Below the pieces are notes generated by a model. The model did no database searches and was not told the DNA's origin. It worked only from the letters and a program-made list of their open reading frames with translations. Made by a program: the position numbers and the translations under genes. Source: Microbacterium paraoxydans (GTDB lineage Bacteria > Actinomycetota > Actinomycetes > Actinomycetales > Microbacteriaceae). Taken from it: a stretch of 64,000 nucleotides of DNA. The stretch covers positions 310,001 to 374,000 of the forward strand of contig NZ_JAIVLG010000001.1 of assembly GCF_020524545.1 (NCBI RefSeq). Direction: 5' to 3'. This document shows positions 25,393 to 32,851 of the stretch, piece after piece (the stretch's first letter is position 1; every line of letters starts with the position of its first letter).

Positions 25393-27056
25393 GCGGGCTC
25401 ACGCGCGGACAGCGGGTCCGCGGTGTTCTGCGGCTCGCGCAGCCGTCGGTCGGACGCTTCGTGCCCGGGCTCATCTGGGGTGTCCTGTCAGCGGCGGCCG
25501 CGGTCAGTCTGCTCGCAGTCAGCGGCTGGCTGATCGTGAGCGCTTCGATCGTCGACTCGTTGGTTCCGCTGTCGATCGCCGTGGTCGGGGTGCGATTCTT
25601 CGCTGTGTCGCGTGCCGTCACCCGCTACCTCGAACGTCTGAGCGGACATGATGCGGCACTGCGTCAGCTCGCCTCCACGCGCGCCGACATGGTGCGAAGG
25701 CTGATCCCGCTCTCGCCGGCCGGACTCGGCTCGACCGATCGCGGGCAGGTGCTGGCGGCCCTGGTCGACGACGTCGAGAACTTGCAGAACCTCCCCTTGC
25801 GGGTGGTGCAGCCGCTCGGGGTCGCGGCGCTCGTCGCGGCCGGTGCCGTCGGCTTCATCGCCTTCGTCTCGCCGCCGGCCGCCGTCGCCCTCGCCGTCTG
25901 CCTGCTGGTCGCCGCGGCAGCGGCGATCGGGCTCGGCTGGGTGTTCGGCTCCCGTGCGGAAGCGCTCGTGTCCGCGCGCCGGGCCGAGCTCTCGGCGGCG
26001 CTGGTCGACTACTTCGCGAGCCTCGATGTCCTGCTCGCATATGGGGCGGAGGAGAAGGCGCGGGCGCGGATCACCGCTGCCGACGGGGAGCTGCGTCGAC
26101 TCGTCGCCCGCGCGTCGCTGGCGCAGGCCGTCGCTGCCGGGGTGGTCTCCGCGGTCGCGGGGGCGGCGTCGGTGTGGGCGCTCGCCGCCGCTGCGCCCGG
26201 GCTCGTCGACGGGGCGATCGACGGGCCGTGGTTGGCCGTGGCGGTGCTGGTGCCGATGGTGGTGTTCGAGATCTTCGGCGCGGTGCCGATCGCTGCGGCG
26301 TCATGGCGCAGCGTGCGCTCGAGTGCGGAGCGCATCGTCGACGTGCTGCCGGATCGGATGCCGCGTGAGCTTCGTCCCGACGCAGGCGACGATGTCGAGG
26401 TCGAGGGTACGCCGGCGGTGCGGATGCGCGGTGTGCGAGCGTCCTGGCCAGGGGGAGTCCCTGCGCTCTCCGGCGTCGACCTGGATCTCGGACCCGGCGA
26501 GCGGGTTCTGGTGACGGGATCGAGCGGGGCGGGGAAGAGTTCGTTGGCGGCGGCCCTCGTCGGCTTCCTCCGGGTGGAGGGTGAGTACCGGATCGGGGAC
26601 CGCGAGGCGGCGGGGTTGTCGGGCCCGGCGCTGCGCCGTGTCATCGGCCTGTGCGAGCAGAGCCCGCAGCTGTTCGACGAGGACATCCGTCAGAACCTGC
26701 TCTTCGCGCGCGACACAGCGACCGACGAGGAACTGTTCGCCGTGCTCGACCGGGTGGGGCTCGGGGGATGGGCGCGAGAGCGCGGCGGGCTCGATGCACG
26801 CGTCGGCGACCGCGGAGCACTCGTGTCCGGCGGGCAGGCACAGCGGATCGCGCTCGCCCGGGCCCTGTTGCGCGGCTTCCCGGTGCTGGTGCTGGACGAG
26901 CCGACGGCCGGGGTCGACCCGGAGGCGTCCGACGCCCTGCTGCGTGATCTGTTGGCGGCGGCGGGGTCGCAGTCCGTGCTGCTGATCTCGCACGTGGTGC
27001 CGCCCGCCGGCACCGTCGACCGTGTGGTGCGACTCGACGGCGGACGCACGCTCTGA
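25389..27056 (+). CDS. cydC: ABC exporter subunit CydC (cytochrome bd assembly)
   Basis: The 555-aa partner of CydD begins 'SGLTRGQRVRGVLRLAQPSVGRFVPGLIWGVLSAAAAVSLLAVSGWLIVSAS', the usual CydC N-terminus. It has six membrane helices and an ATPase domain with 'VTGSSGAGKSSLAAAL', 'VSGGQAQRIALARALL', 'VLVLDEPTAGVDPEAS' and 'LLISHV'. The ATG at 25389 overlaps the cydD stop (ATGA). It closes the cydABDC operon and converges with the dioxygenase-like gene, 18 nt away, with no obvious terminator between. The heterodimer is expected in the cytoplasmic membrane with the oxidase. Confidence 0.93.
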   Translation: MSGLTRGQRVRGVLRLAQPSVGRFVPGLIWGVLSAAAAVSLLAVSGWLIVSASIVDSLVPLSIAVVGVRFFAVSRAVTRYLERLSGHDAALRQLASTRADMVRRLIPLSPAGLGSTDRGQVLAALVDDVENLQNLPLRVVQPLGVAALVAAGAVGFIAFVSPPAAVALAVCLLVAAAAAIGLGWVFGSRAEALVSARRAELSAALVDYFASLDVLLAYGAEEKARARITAADGELRRLVARASLAQAVAAGVVSAVAGAASVWALAAAAPGLVDGAIDGPWLAVAVLVPMVVFEIFGAVPIAAASWRSVRSSAERIVDVLPDRMPRELRPDAGDDVEVEGTPAVRMRGVRASWPGGVPALSGVDLDLGPGERVLVTGSSGAGKSSLAAALVGFLRVEGEYRIGDREAAGLSGPALRRVIGLCEQSPQLFDEDIRQNLLFARDTATDEELFAVLDRVGLGGWARERGGLDARVGDRGALVSGGQAQRIALARALLRGFPVLVLDEPTAGVDPEASDALLRDLLAAAGSQSVLLISHVVPPAGTVDRVVRLDGGRTL

Positions 27057-27074
27057 GTGTGAAGCCTCCGCGGG

Positions 27075-27851
27075 TCAGGCGTTCATGTCGACCGGTGGCT
27101 CCATCACGATGCCCTGAGCCTCGAAGGCGCGGCGGCGCTCCTCGATGCGGCGGTGCAGCTCGACCTGCGCGGCATCGACGAACTGCGGATCGAGGTCGAC
27201 GGTGGCCGGGTGCGCTTCGCCGTGGTTCGCGGCGATGTACGCGTCGAGTTCGGGACCGCTGGTCCAGGAGGTGATGAGGGCGTACCGGGGTGCGGTGCCG
27301 CGGTGCCAGACCGCGTGCCAGAAGCGCTGCGTGTCGACGATGATGCGCGAACCCGCGCGGAGCGGCAGTCGGACCTCGGTCGCCGGGTCGAAGCGGTCGG
27401 CGCGCAGGATCAGCATCGACTCGGTGTCGTCGGACAGATTGAAGAATCCGCGGACCACCCAGCCGGTGCCCTCGTCGTTGAGGCGGTTGTTGTCGTCCTG
27501 GTGCAGGTTGTAGACGGCGTCGGCATACTCGTTCGGCTGCAGCTCGATCACGCGGCAGCGACCGACGCCGGCGCCGGGTTCCAGGGCGCGGCGCTGGAGC
27601 GTGGGGGCGATCGCGACCTGGGAGTCGATCCACACGCCGTCCTTGTCGGTGCGCGGCGGCGTGTGGTTCCAGAAACCGTTGCAGTCCACGTCACCGGCGT
27701 AGCTGGCGAGCGGGGCGAAGCGCGTGACACCGGAGGAGCGCCAGCGGACGTACTCCAGGTCGAGCCATTCGGCGGGGTCGCCCGGTGCGGAGTGGTCGTC
27801 GAGGACCACGTAGCCGGTGTCGGCCAGCGCCTCGGAGGTGATGAAGCCCAT
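27075..27851 (-). CDS. Putative non-haem Fe(II)/2-oxoglutarate dioxygenase-like protein
   Basis: The 258-aa soluble protein is not one I can name. It carries the pattern of an iron-binding facial triad: His-x-Asp in 'AVYNLHQDDNNRLND' and a distal His in 'IIVDTQRFWHAVWHRGTAPRYALITSW', with Arg/Ser-type residues following where 2-oxoglutarate would bind. The intervening 'GTGWVVRGFFNLSDDTESMLILRADRFDPATEVRLPLRAG' looks like a jelly-roll core. The ATG at 27851 is preceded by GGGAAGGG at about 10 nt; ATG 27872 is a weaker alternative. It is divergent from the MetE-like gene with 132 nt between starts, which suggests that the two may work together. The substrate is unknown. Confidence 0.72.
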   Translation of the reverse strand: MGFITSEALADTGYVVLDDHSAPGDPAEWLDLEYVRWRSSGVTRFAPLASYAGDVDCNGFWNHTPPRTDKDGVWIDSQVAIAPTLQRRALEPGAGVGRCRVIELQPNEYADAVYNLHQDDNNRLNDEGTGWVVRGFFNLSDDTESMLILRADRFDPATEVRLPLRAGSRIIVDTQRFWHAVWHRGTAPRYALITSWTSGPELDAYIAANHGEAHPATVDLDPQFVDAAQVELHRRIEERRRAFEAQGIVMEPPVDMNA

Positions 27852-27983
27852 ACTGCGTACCCTTCCCGTCATCGCTGCCCCCACAGGCGGCGGGTTCTTA
27901 GGACATCCTAACTCTTCGGGCGTCTCGGCGCCGGGTGGTCGGCCGGGGAAAAGCGCGGAATCCCGCGCCGATATCCTGGGGTG

Positions 27984-29030
27984 ATGACTCAGCCGCAGGG
28001 TGCCCTCCTCGTGGGCAGTGTGAACTTCGACGACGCCGAGACGACGATCCGCACGGCGGCGGATCTGCTCGGCGCCCGCCTCCGGCGCATCCCGGACGGC
28101 GAGGTCGGCAAGCGATTCCACTGGATCATGTTCCAGCCCGACGCGATCGGCCAGGCCGAGGGGATCGAGCGCATCGGCGACGAGCCCATCCCGTTCCCGG
28201 CCGGGATCGACGCCCGTGGTCTGCGCATCGGTGAGGGCGTGGAGGCCGCGAACATCGAACTTCCCGCGCTCGGATACGCGGCCGCCGCGATCGAGTCCTA
28301 CGCGGTGTTCTCGCGCCTCCGCGAAGAGGGTGCGGTGCCGGCCGACGTGCGGTTCCAAGTGTCGCTGCCGACACCGCTCGCCGTGATCTCCTCCTTCTTC
28401 CGTGGCGACGACCGGGCGGCGATCGAGCCCGTCTACACGGCGGCGATCCTGCGCGAGCTGGATGAGATCCTGGCCGGGATCCCGCACGCAGACCTTGCCG
28501 TGCAATGGGATGTGGCCAGCGAGATGGGCATCATCGAGCGTGCGGCCGGGTACGGCGCGGTCATGGAGGCCTGGTGGCCCGGTGACCCGTTCGACGGCCT
28601 GGTCGCGCGGCTGGCTCGCCTCGTCGACGCGGTGCCGGCAGACGTCGAGGTCGGTGTGCACCTCTGCTACGGCGACGCGGGGGAGAAGCACTTCATCGAG
28701 CCGACCGATTCCGCGACTCTGGTCCGCTATGCGAACGCGGTGCTGGCGGCGACAGCGCGTCCCCTCACCTGGTTGCATCTGCCGGTGCCGATCGAGCGCG
28801 ACGATGAAGGCTACTTCGCCCCGCTCGCCGACCTCGCGCCCGTCGAAGAGCTGTACCTCGGGCTCGTCCACCGCGAGGACGGCGCCGAAGGGGCAGGGCG
28901 CCGCGTCGCCGCGGGCCGCCAGTTCGTGGAGCGGTTCGGGGTCGCCACCGAGTGCGGCATCGGCCGCGCACCGGCCGGATCGACCGAAGGCATCCTGCGC
29001 ACGCACGCAGAGGTCGCCAGCGCCTGGTGA
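27984..29030 (+). CDS. UROD/MetE-like TIM-barrel protein, unknown function
   Basis: The 348-aa cytoplasmic protein begins 'GALLVGSVNFDDAETTIRTAADLLGARLRRIPDGEVGKRFHWIMFQ', a fold entry seen in proteins related to cobalamin-independent methionine synthase and uroporphyrinogen decarboxylase. Further motifs are 'DLAVQWDVASEMG', 'VEVGVHLCYGDAGEKHFIEP' (His and Cys in a MetE-like zinc-site position), 'TWLHLPVPIERDDEGYFAPL' and 'VATECGIGRAPAGSTEGILRTHAEVA', where MetE has a Cys-Gly ending. Zinc-dependent thiol or methyl chemistry is plausible but unproven. ATG 27984 was chosen; GTG one codon upstream at 27981 is an alternative. It is divergent from the dioxygenase-like gene and precedes tRNA-Ser. 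Confidence 0.74.
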   Translation: MTQPQGALLVGSVNFDDAETTIRTAADLLGARLRRIPDGEVGKRFHWIMFQPDAIGQAEGIERIGDEPIPFPAGIDARGLRIGEGVEAANIELPALGYAAAAIESYAVFSRLREEGAVPADVRFQVSLPTPLAVISSFFRGDDRAAIEPVYTAAILRELDEILAGIPHADLAVQWDVASEMGIIERAAGYGAVMEAWWPGDPFDGLVARLARLVDAVPADVEVGVHLCYGDAGEKHFIEPTDSATLVRYANAVLAATARPLTWLHLPVPIERDDEGYFAPLADLAPVEELYLGLVHREDGAEGAGRRVAAGRQFVERFGVATECGIGRAPAGSTEGILRTHAEVASAW

Positions 29031-29084
29031 GTTCTTCCAACGCCCGATTCGCGCGCTCGCCCGCTCTCGCGTAAGCTATTCCGC

Positions 29085-29175
29085 GGTGACGTGTCCGAGC
29101 GGCCGAAGGTGCAACTCTCGAAAAGTTGTGTAGGGTAACCCCCTACCGTGGGTTCAAATCCCACCGTCACCGCCA
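29085..29175 (+). tRNA. tRNA-Ser (anticodon CGA)
   Basis: The 91-nt cloverleaf has the acceptor stem GGTGACG (29085-29091) pairing with CGTCACC (29165-29171), discriminator G and an encoded CCA (29173-29175). The anticodon stem CAACT/AGTTG encloses the loop CTCGAAA, with anticodon CGA at 29119-29121, reading UCG. A long variable arm (GTAGGG...CCCTAC) and the T-loop GGTTCAAATC confirm a class II serine tRNA. Confidence 0.97.
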
Positions 29176-29178
29176 CCA

Positions 29179-29224
29179 CGAAGGCCCCGAGATCCTTGAG
29201 AAATCAAGGGTTTCGGGGCCTTCG
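29179..29224 (+). terminator. Hairpin terminator downstream of tRNA-Ser
   Basis: CGAAGGCCCCGA (29179-29190) pairs with TCGGGGCCTTCG (29213-29224), and an inner CCTTGA/TCAAGG stem closes on a short A-rich loop. It begins four bases after the tRNA CCA. Confidence 0.78.
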
Positions 29225-29360
29225 TCATGTGCGTACGCGGCGTCCGGTAACGCAGCGGCGACGCGTTCACGTGTCCTTTGCTGGATTCTCGATCGGGAAG
29301 AGACCGTGGACGATAGATTCTCGATAGCGTCAGTTGCGTCATGAGACGAGGGGATCCCCG

Positions 29361-29882
29361 ATGACCACCGCTTCTCCACAGGTTCCCGCCGCGTGGCATC
29401 CTGACCCCACCGGTCGAAATCAGTACCGCTACTGGGATGGCGTGGCCTGGACCGACTGGGTCGCGAACGACGGTGTGCAGGCGACCGACCCGCTTCATGT
29501 GCCCGCCGCACCTTCCGTGGCTCGGAAGAGGAGTACCGCAGCCGAACCACTCACGCGCAACAACGGGCCTGTGCAGGAGAAGGCGACCCGAACGGGATAC
29601 CTCCTGCTGGGCGCGGACGGGTATCCGAACACCGAGGTCGCCGGCGAGTTCGCCCGGATGGACAGCATCCACAAGGCGATCGGGCGGAAGCCGAAGAAGG
29701 ACGAGGAGATCGAACGCACTGATCTGATCGCTGCTCTCGTTCCAGAACCGACCAATCCGCACGACAGGAACGCCGTCATGGTGCAGATCAACGGCCAGCA
29801 TGTCGGATATCTGGAGAAGGAGGTCGCAGCCCTTTACGTCTTCACGAGGATGTCGTTGCCGAACGACGGGGTGGAAGGCTGA
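29361..29882 (+). CDS. DUF2510-HIRAN domain protein
   Basis: The 173-aa protein has two recognisable parts. Residues about 8-38 ('AAWHPDPTGRNQYRYWDGVAWTDWVAND') are a DUF2510 motif, a tryptophan-rich module common at actinobacterial N-termini. Residues about 85-165 ('LVPEPTNPHDRNAVMVQINGQHVGYLEKEVAALY') match a HIRAN domain, which in other proteins binds 3' DNA ends or stalled forks and is usually fused to helicases or nucleases. Here it has no catalytic partner. The C-terminus stops soon after the conserved GYL strand, so the domain may be shortened. The ATG at 29361 follows GAGGGG. It lies just downstream of tRNA-Ser in an accessory-like stretch. Confidence 0.84.
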   Translation: MTTASPQVPAAWHPDPTGRNQYRYWDGVAWTDWVANDGVQATDPLHVPAAPSVARKRSTAAEPLTRNNGPVQEKATRTGYLLLGADGYPNTEVAGEFARMDSIHKAIGRKPKKDEEIERTDLIAALVPEPTNPHDRNAVMVQINGQHVGYLEKEVAALYVFTRMSLPNDGVEG

Positions 29883-29983
29883 ACAGGCCGGGAACTGAGC
29901 AGTCACCCTCCAAAGGCGGTGCGCCGCGGAGGCCTCTGACCTGAGTCACAGCACGGCATGTCACCTCGCTCGGTATCATCCGG

Positions 29984-30817
29984 TCACCGGCTTCTGATCT
30001 TGCAGAGCTTGAGCGCCTCGTTGAAGGGGTCACTCTTGTCACTGATGCCAGAGCCAAACGCGACTTCCGTGGGCTCGGGAAGCCCGTTGTCGACGTCGCG
30101 CATCCAGTACGCCACGCAGCGGCCGGTGCCCCCGGACGGGTAACCGTGCTTGGACATGAAGCTGATGCCGAGCGGGAGCGTGCCGTCGTCGAGCTCGATG
30201 CCCTCACGCAGCCTGCTCGCGATCGCCGTCGTGAGAACACGGTCATCGCCGGTGAGGTGGGTGAGCGTGAGCGGCTCGTCGATCTCGCCGCGGGCGGTCG
30301 GCCAGTGGCTGCCGAATAGATCATGCAGAGCCGAGATGGTCTCGGCGGCGGCGATGTCGATCCACCAGCCATCAGGGAACGCTAGCGCGCACAGCCCACG
30401 CCCCTCGCGGAACTGGCGCGGAAGCCAACTGGCCTTCATGTTGCCCACCTCGTCCCAGTCGGCAACGATGTCTCGCCACAGGTCATCGAGGGCCACGCCC
30501 AGGTGGTTGGCCAGAGGCTGGAGCGCACGACGCTCGTCAGCGATCTTGGTCCGGTAGGGGGCGAGCAACTCCATGAACGCAACCGTGGGTTCGTCCGCGG
30601 CGTAGATCGTGCGGCCCACCGTGTCGTAGCGACCCCAGCTCGCGACGTGATCGCGCAGCTCGATGGTCGGATCTGAGTGGGGTTGCCGCACCGGAGGGTT
30701 GAGAGGACCGTAGGATGCTCGCGCCACTCGGTGCGGCAAGACTGGGCCCGAGGTGAGTGCGAGCCCGGTCTTGGCGCAGATCCTGTTCTGCTCCGACCCC
30801 GGGCGCAGCTTGACCAT
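29984..30817 (-). CDS. RES-domain toxin (NAD+-consuming type)
   Basis: The 277-aa protein contains a RES domain: 'PHRVARASYG' (the conserved Arg), 'GRYDTVGRTIYAADEPTVAFMELLAPYR' (conserved Tyr and Glu, about residues 62-90) and a later conserved Ser region. RES toxins such as MbcT and ParT degrade or modify NAD+ or ADP-ribosylate targets and are held inactive by an Xre/DUF2384 antitoxin. The gene directly upstream on the same strand encodes such a partner; the antitoxin stop and this ATG overlap by one base (TGATG). At 277 aa it is longer than typical RES toxins (about 150-200), with an extra C-terminal part ('GFPSGGTG'-like segment) of unknown role. Confidence 0.84.
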   Translation of the reverse strand: MVKLRPGSEQNRICAKTGLALTSGPVLPHRVARASYGPLNPPVRQPHSDPTIELRDHVASWGRYDTVGRTIYAADEPTVAFMELLAPYRTKIADERRALQPLANHLGVALDDLWRDIVADWDEVGNMKASWLPRQFREGRGLCALAFPDGWWIDIAAAETISALHDLFGSHWPTARGEIDEPLTLTHLTGDDRVLTTAIASRLREGIELDDGTLPLGISFMSKHGYPSGGTGRCVAYWMRDVDNGLPEPTEVAFGSGISDKSDPFNEALKLCKIRSR

Positions 30818-31203
30818 CAGCCGCTGAATGAGTCGTCGACCAGCGCCTGCGCTGCGTGATTCACCTCACGGAAGCGACCTTCGCGGATCGAGTTCACGGG
30901 GGTGTCATACTCAAGCCACGGGTTGGCGCCGATGAACCAGAGGCGCGCGACGTGCTCGCCTTCGACATCGGCGACCTTCTGCCACTGCTCGTAGGCAAAG
31001 GTCAGTCGCTTGACAGCCTCAGGTCGCGGCTGCGGGCCGTCCTCCTTCGCCCACTTGTGCGAGGCCTTGGTGTCCTTCGATCCGGCCAGAGCAGAGACCA
31101 GCGTGCCGCCGAGCGCCGCGTTCAGGCGCCGGGTGATCTCCCGGACGTCGAGGCGGATCGTGCGTTGAAATGCCGCCGTGTTGACGGGAGTCTTCGTGAC
31201 CAT
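30817..31203 (-). CDS. Xre/MbcA/ParS-type antitoxin (DUF2384 C-terminus)
   Basis: The 128-aa protein has a helical N-terminal DNA-binding region ('VREITRRLNAALGGTLVSALAGSKDTKASHKWAKEDGPQPRPEAVKRLTFAYEQWQ') and ends 'ARLWFIGANPWLEYDTPVNSIREGRFREVNHAAQALVDDSFSG', the toxin-binding DUF2384 pattern (N-P-x-L-x-x-x-x-P-V-x-x-I-x-x-G). It neutralises the RES toxin by blocking its active site and probably autoregulates. ATG 31203 has GAGG about eight bases upstream; longer in-frame starts reach into a non-coding-looking region. The toxin follows with a one-base overlap. The module sits within 2 kb of tRNA-Ser. Confidence 0.82.
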   Translation of the reverse strand: MVTKTPVNTAAFQRTIRLDVREITRRLNAALGGTLVSALAGSKDTKASHKWAKEDGPQPRPEAVKRLTFAYEQWQKVADVEGEHVARLWFIGANPWLEYDTPVNSIREGRFREVNHAAQALVDDSFSG

Positions 31204-31717
31204 GGTGGCCTCACCTCGCTTGGTTCCCTGAATCCAAGCGTACGCCAGGGATCCCAAAAAGGATATGGAAAACCACCAGAACGACACTCGATCGACACAT
31301 GATTCGGGCTTGGGCTTGGCTTGTGATCGCCCATCGCTCACCGGTGAGCCCGGCGACGGCTGCCGAGGTGAGATCCCGCAGCGAGAGCTGTGGGGTGAGG
31401 CTGCAGCGGTCCAGCTGGATCACGCGCTCTCCTCCGACTCAGATCCCTCTACTTTATCTACGTGGCCGAGGCGTACCGCGGTGACGGGTCGTCGATGAAC
31501 GTCTGCATCTCCTGGAGCAGGGGATTCCCTCGACAAACCACTGTTGTTGTTGTTGTTGTGGGCGAGGCAGATGATCTCGGTCCGGAATCAACGCTCGCGG
31601 AGAGAGAGTATTCAAGGAGTAATCCGGAAACAGACCCTTCCATCCTGGGGAATACTTCTTTATTCCTCTCTTCCTGGCGGGCAGACTCTCAGGGAGGCAC
31701 GCAGGAGAGGGAAGGTC
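31204..31717. other. Gene-free 514-bp stretch upstream of the catabolic regulator
   Basis: No reading frame here looks like a protein. The DNA is visibly less GC-rich than its surroundings and contains a (TGT)6 simple repeat at 31542-31559, the leader of the RES/Xre operon at its left edge, and the regulatory region of the GntR/LacI-type gene at its right edge, including a 15-bp motif at 31655-31669. Confidence 0.6.
31655..31669 (+). promoter_or_regulatory. Shared 15-bp upstream motif, copy 1
   Basis: CTTCTTTATTCCTCT lies 49-63 nt before the ATG of the GntR/LacI-type regulator. Near-identical copies precede the DUF2264 and TIM-barrel isomerase genes (consensus CTYCTTTAWTCCTCT). It is a candidate operator of the local regulator. 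Confidence 0.5.
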
Positions 31718-32836
31718 ATGGCGGCACGACGGTCGGTGATTCGCGATGCGGATTCCAAGGGCTTGAAATTCGAGGCCCTCGCCGACGAGCTACGCCGCGG
31801 GATCCGTGCCGGCATCTGGACGGTCGGGCAGAAGCTGCCGACGGAGCAGCAGCTCGCCGATGACACCGGCTACTCGCTGACCACCGTGCGTCGTGCGTTC
31901 GATGACCTCGTGGCCGAGGGCGTGGTGGTGCGTCGGCAGGGCGCGGGAAGTTTCGTCGCGCCCCGTCGCCCCCGTGAGGAGCGCGTACGTCGTCGCATCG
32001 GTGTGCTGCTGCCCGACACCCAGCTCTACTACCCGCGCGTGCTCCAGGGCATCGACGACTCGCTCTCCGCCGCCGGTGCCACGCTGCAGCTGGCGACGTA
32101 TCGGTACGACGCCACGAAAGAGGACGCCGCGATCGAGTCGCTCCTCGACACAGGCGTGGACGGGCTGCTCTTGTCGCCGACCCTGACGGAGATCGACGAC
32201 CCCGCCGCGCGTGCGGACCAGCTGATGCGATTGCCGGTGCCGGTCGTGATGGTCGAGCGGAGTCTCACCGATGCGGGGCCGCTCGACCGCACCGAGCACA
32301 TCTGCTCCGATCATCGTGGCGGCGCTTACGATGCGGTGCAGCACCTCGCAGTTCTGGGACACCGGCGCGTCGCCCTGCTGATGCGCGAGAACACCCCGAC
32401 GGGCCCCGCCATCTTGAGCGGATACCGCCATGCGATTCAGGAGCTCGGCATCGTTCCCGATCTTGAATTCACCCAGCCCAAGGCGGCATGGGAGGCGGAT
32501 GCCGCGCAGGGGGCGTTCGAGCAGCTGCGTGCGCTCGACGCGACCGCAGCTCTCGTCTTCGGCGACCGCGAGGCGACCCTGCTGCAAGGGGCGATCCGCC
32601 GCGGAGGGTTGACCGTGCCCGGGGACATCGCCCTCGTCTCGTACGACGACGAGATCGCCGATCTCGCCGAGGTGCCGCTCAGCGCGGTCGCTCCGCCGAA
32701 ATATCGCATCGGACGGATGGCGGCCGATGTGCTGCTGCGCCGCCTCGTGGAGGGCGCCGACTGTCCGCTGCACCAGATCAGACTTCGGCCGCGCATCGTG
32801 GTCCGCCGCTCCTGCGGCGCCACCGTGTCCGAGTGA
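31718..32836 (+). CDS. GntR-type regulator with LacI-like effector domain
   Basis: The 372-aa protein fuses a GntR winged helix ('LKFEALADELRRGIRAGIWTVGQKLPTEQQLADDTGYSLTTVRRAFDDLVAEGVVVRRQGAGSFVA', residues about 13-80) to a LacI/periplasmic-binding-type sugar-sensing domain ('RRIGVLLPDTQLYYPRVLQGIDDSLSAAG' to 'DIALVSYDDEIADLAEVPLSAVAPPKYRIGRMAADVLLRRL'). This is the architecture of AraR-like repressors. It sits 15 nt ahead of the Gfo/Idh/MocA gene and heads the catabolic locus, so it is the likely local regulator, with a sugar or related compound as inducer. The ATG at 31718 follows GGAGAGGGAAGG. Confidence 0.93.
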   Translation: MAARRSVIRDADSKGLKFEALADELRRGIRAGIWTVGQKLPTEQQLADDTGYSLTTVRRAFDDLVAEGVVVRRQGAGSFVAPRRPREERVRRRIGVLLPDTQLYYPRVLQGIDDSLSAAGATLQLATYRYDATKEDAAIESLLDTGVDGLLLSPTLTEIDDPAARADQLMRLPVPVVMVERSLTDAGPLDRTEHICSDHRGGAYDAVQHLAVLGHRRVALLMRENTPTGPAILSGYRHAIQELGIVPDLEFTQPKAAWEADAAQGAFEQLRALDATAALVFGDREATLLQGAIRRGGLTVPGDIALVSYDDEIADLAEVPLSAVAPPKYRIGRMAADVLLRRLVEGADCPLHQIRLRPRIVVRRSCGATVSE

Positions 32837-32851
32837 CCTACGAGGAGTTCC

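Noticed and set aside
31211..31423. Short minus-strand frame before the RES/Xre module
   Set aside because: It has no ribosome site or recognisable domain and runs into the promoter of the antitoxin gene.
31542..31559. (TGT)6 run as phase-variable promoter
   Set aside because: It is far (about 160 nt) from the regulator start and no promoter spacing depends on it visibly; kept only as a simple repeat.
29085..31717. Integrated element with tRNA-Ser as attachment site
   Set aside because: No integrase and no second copy of the tRNA 3' end was found in the window; only the accessory gene content is suggestive.
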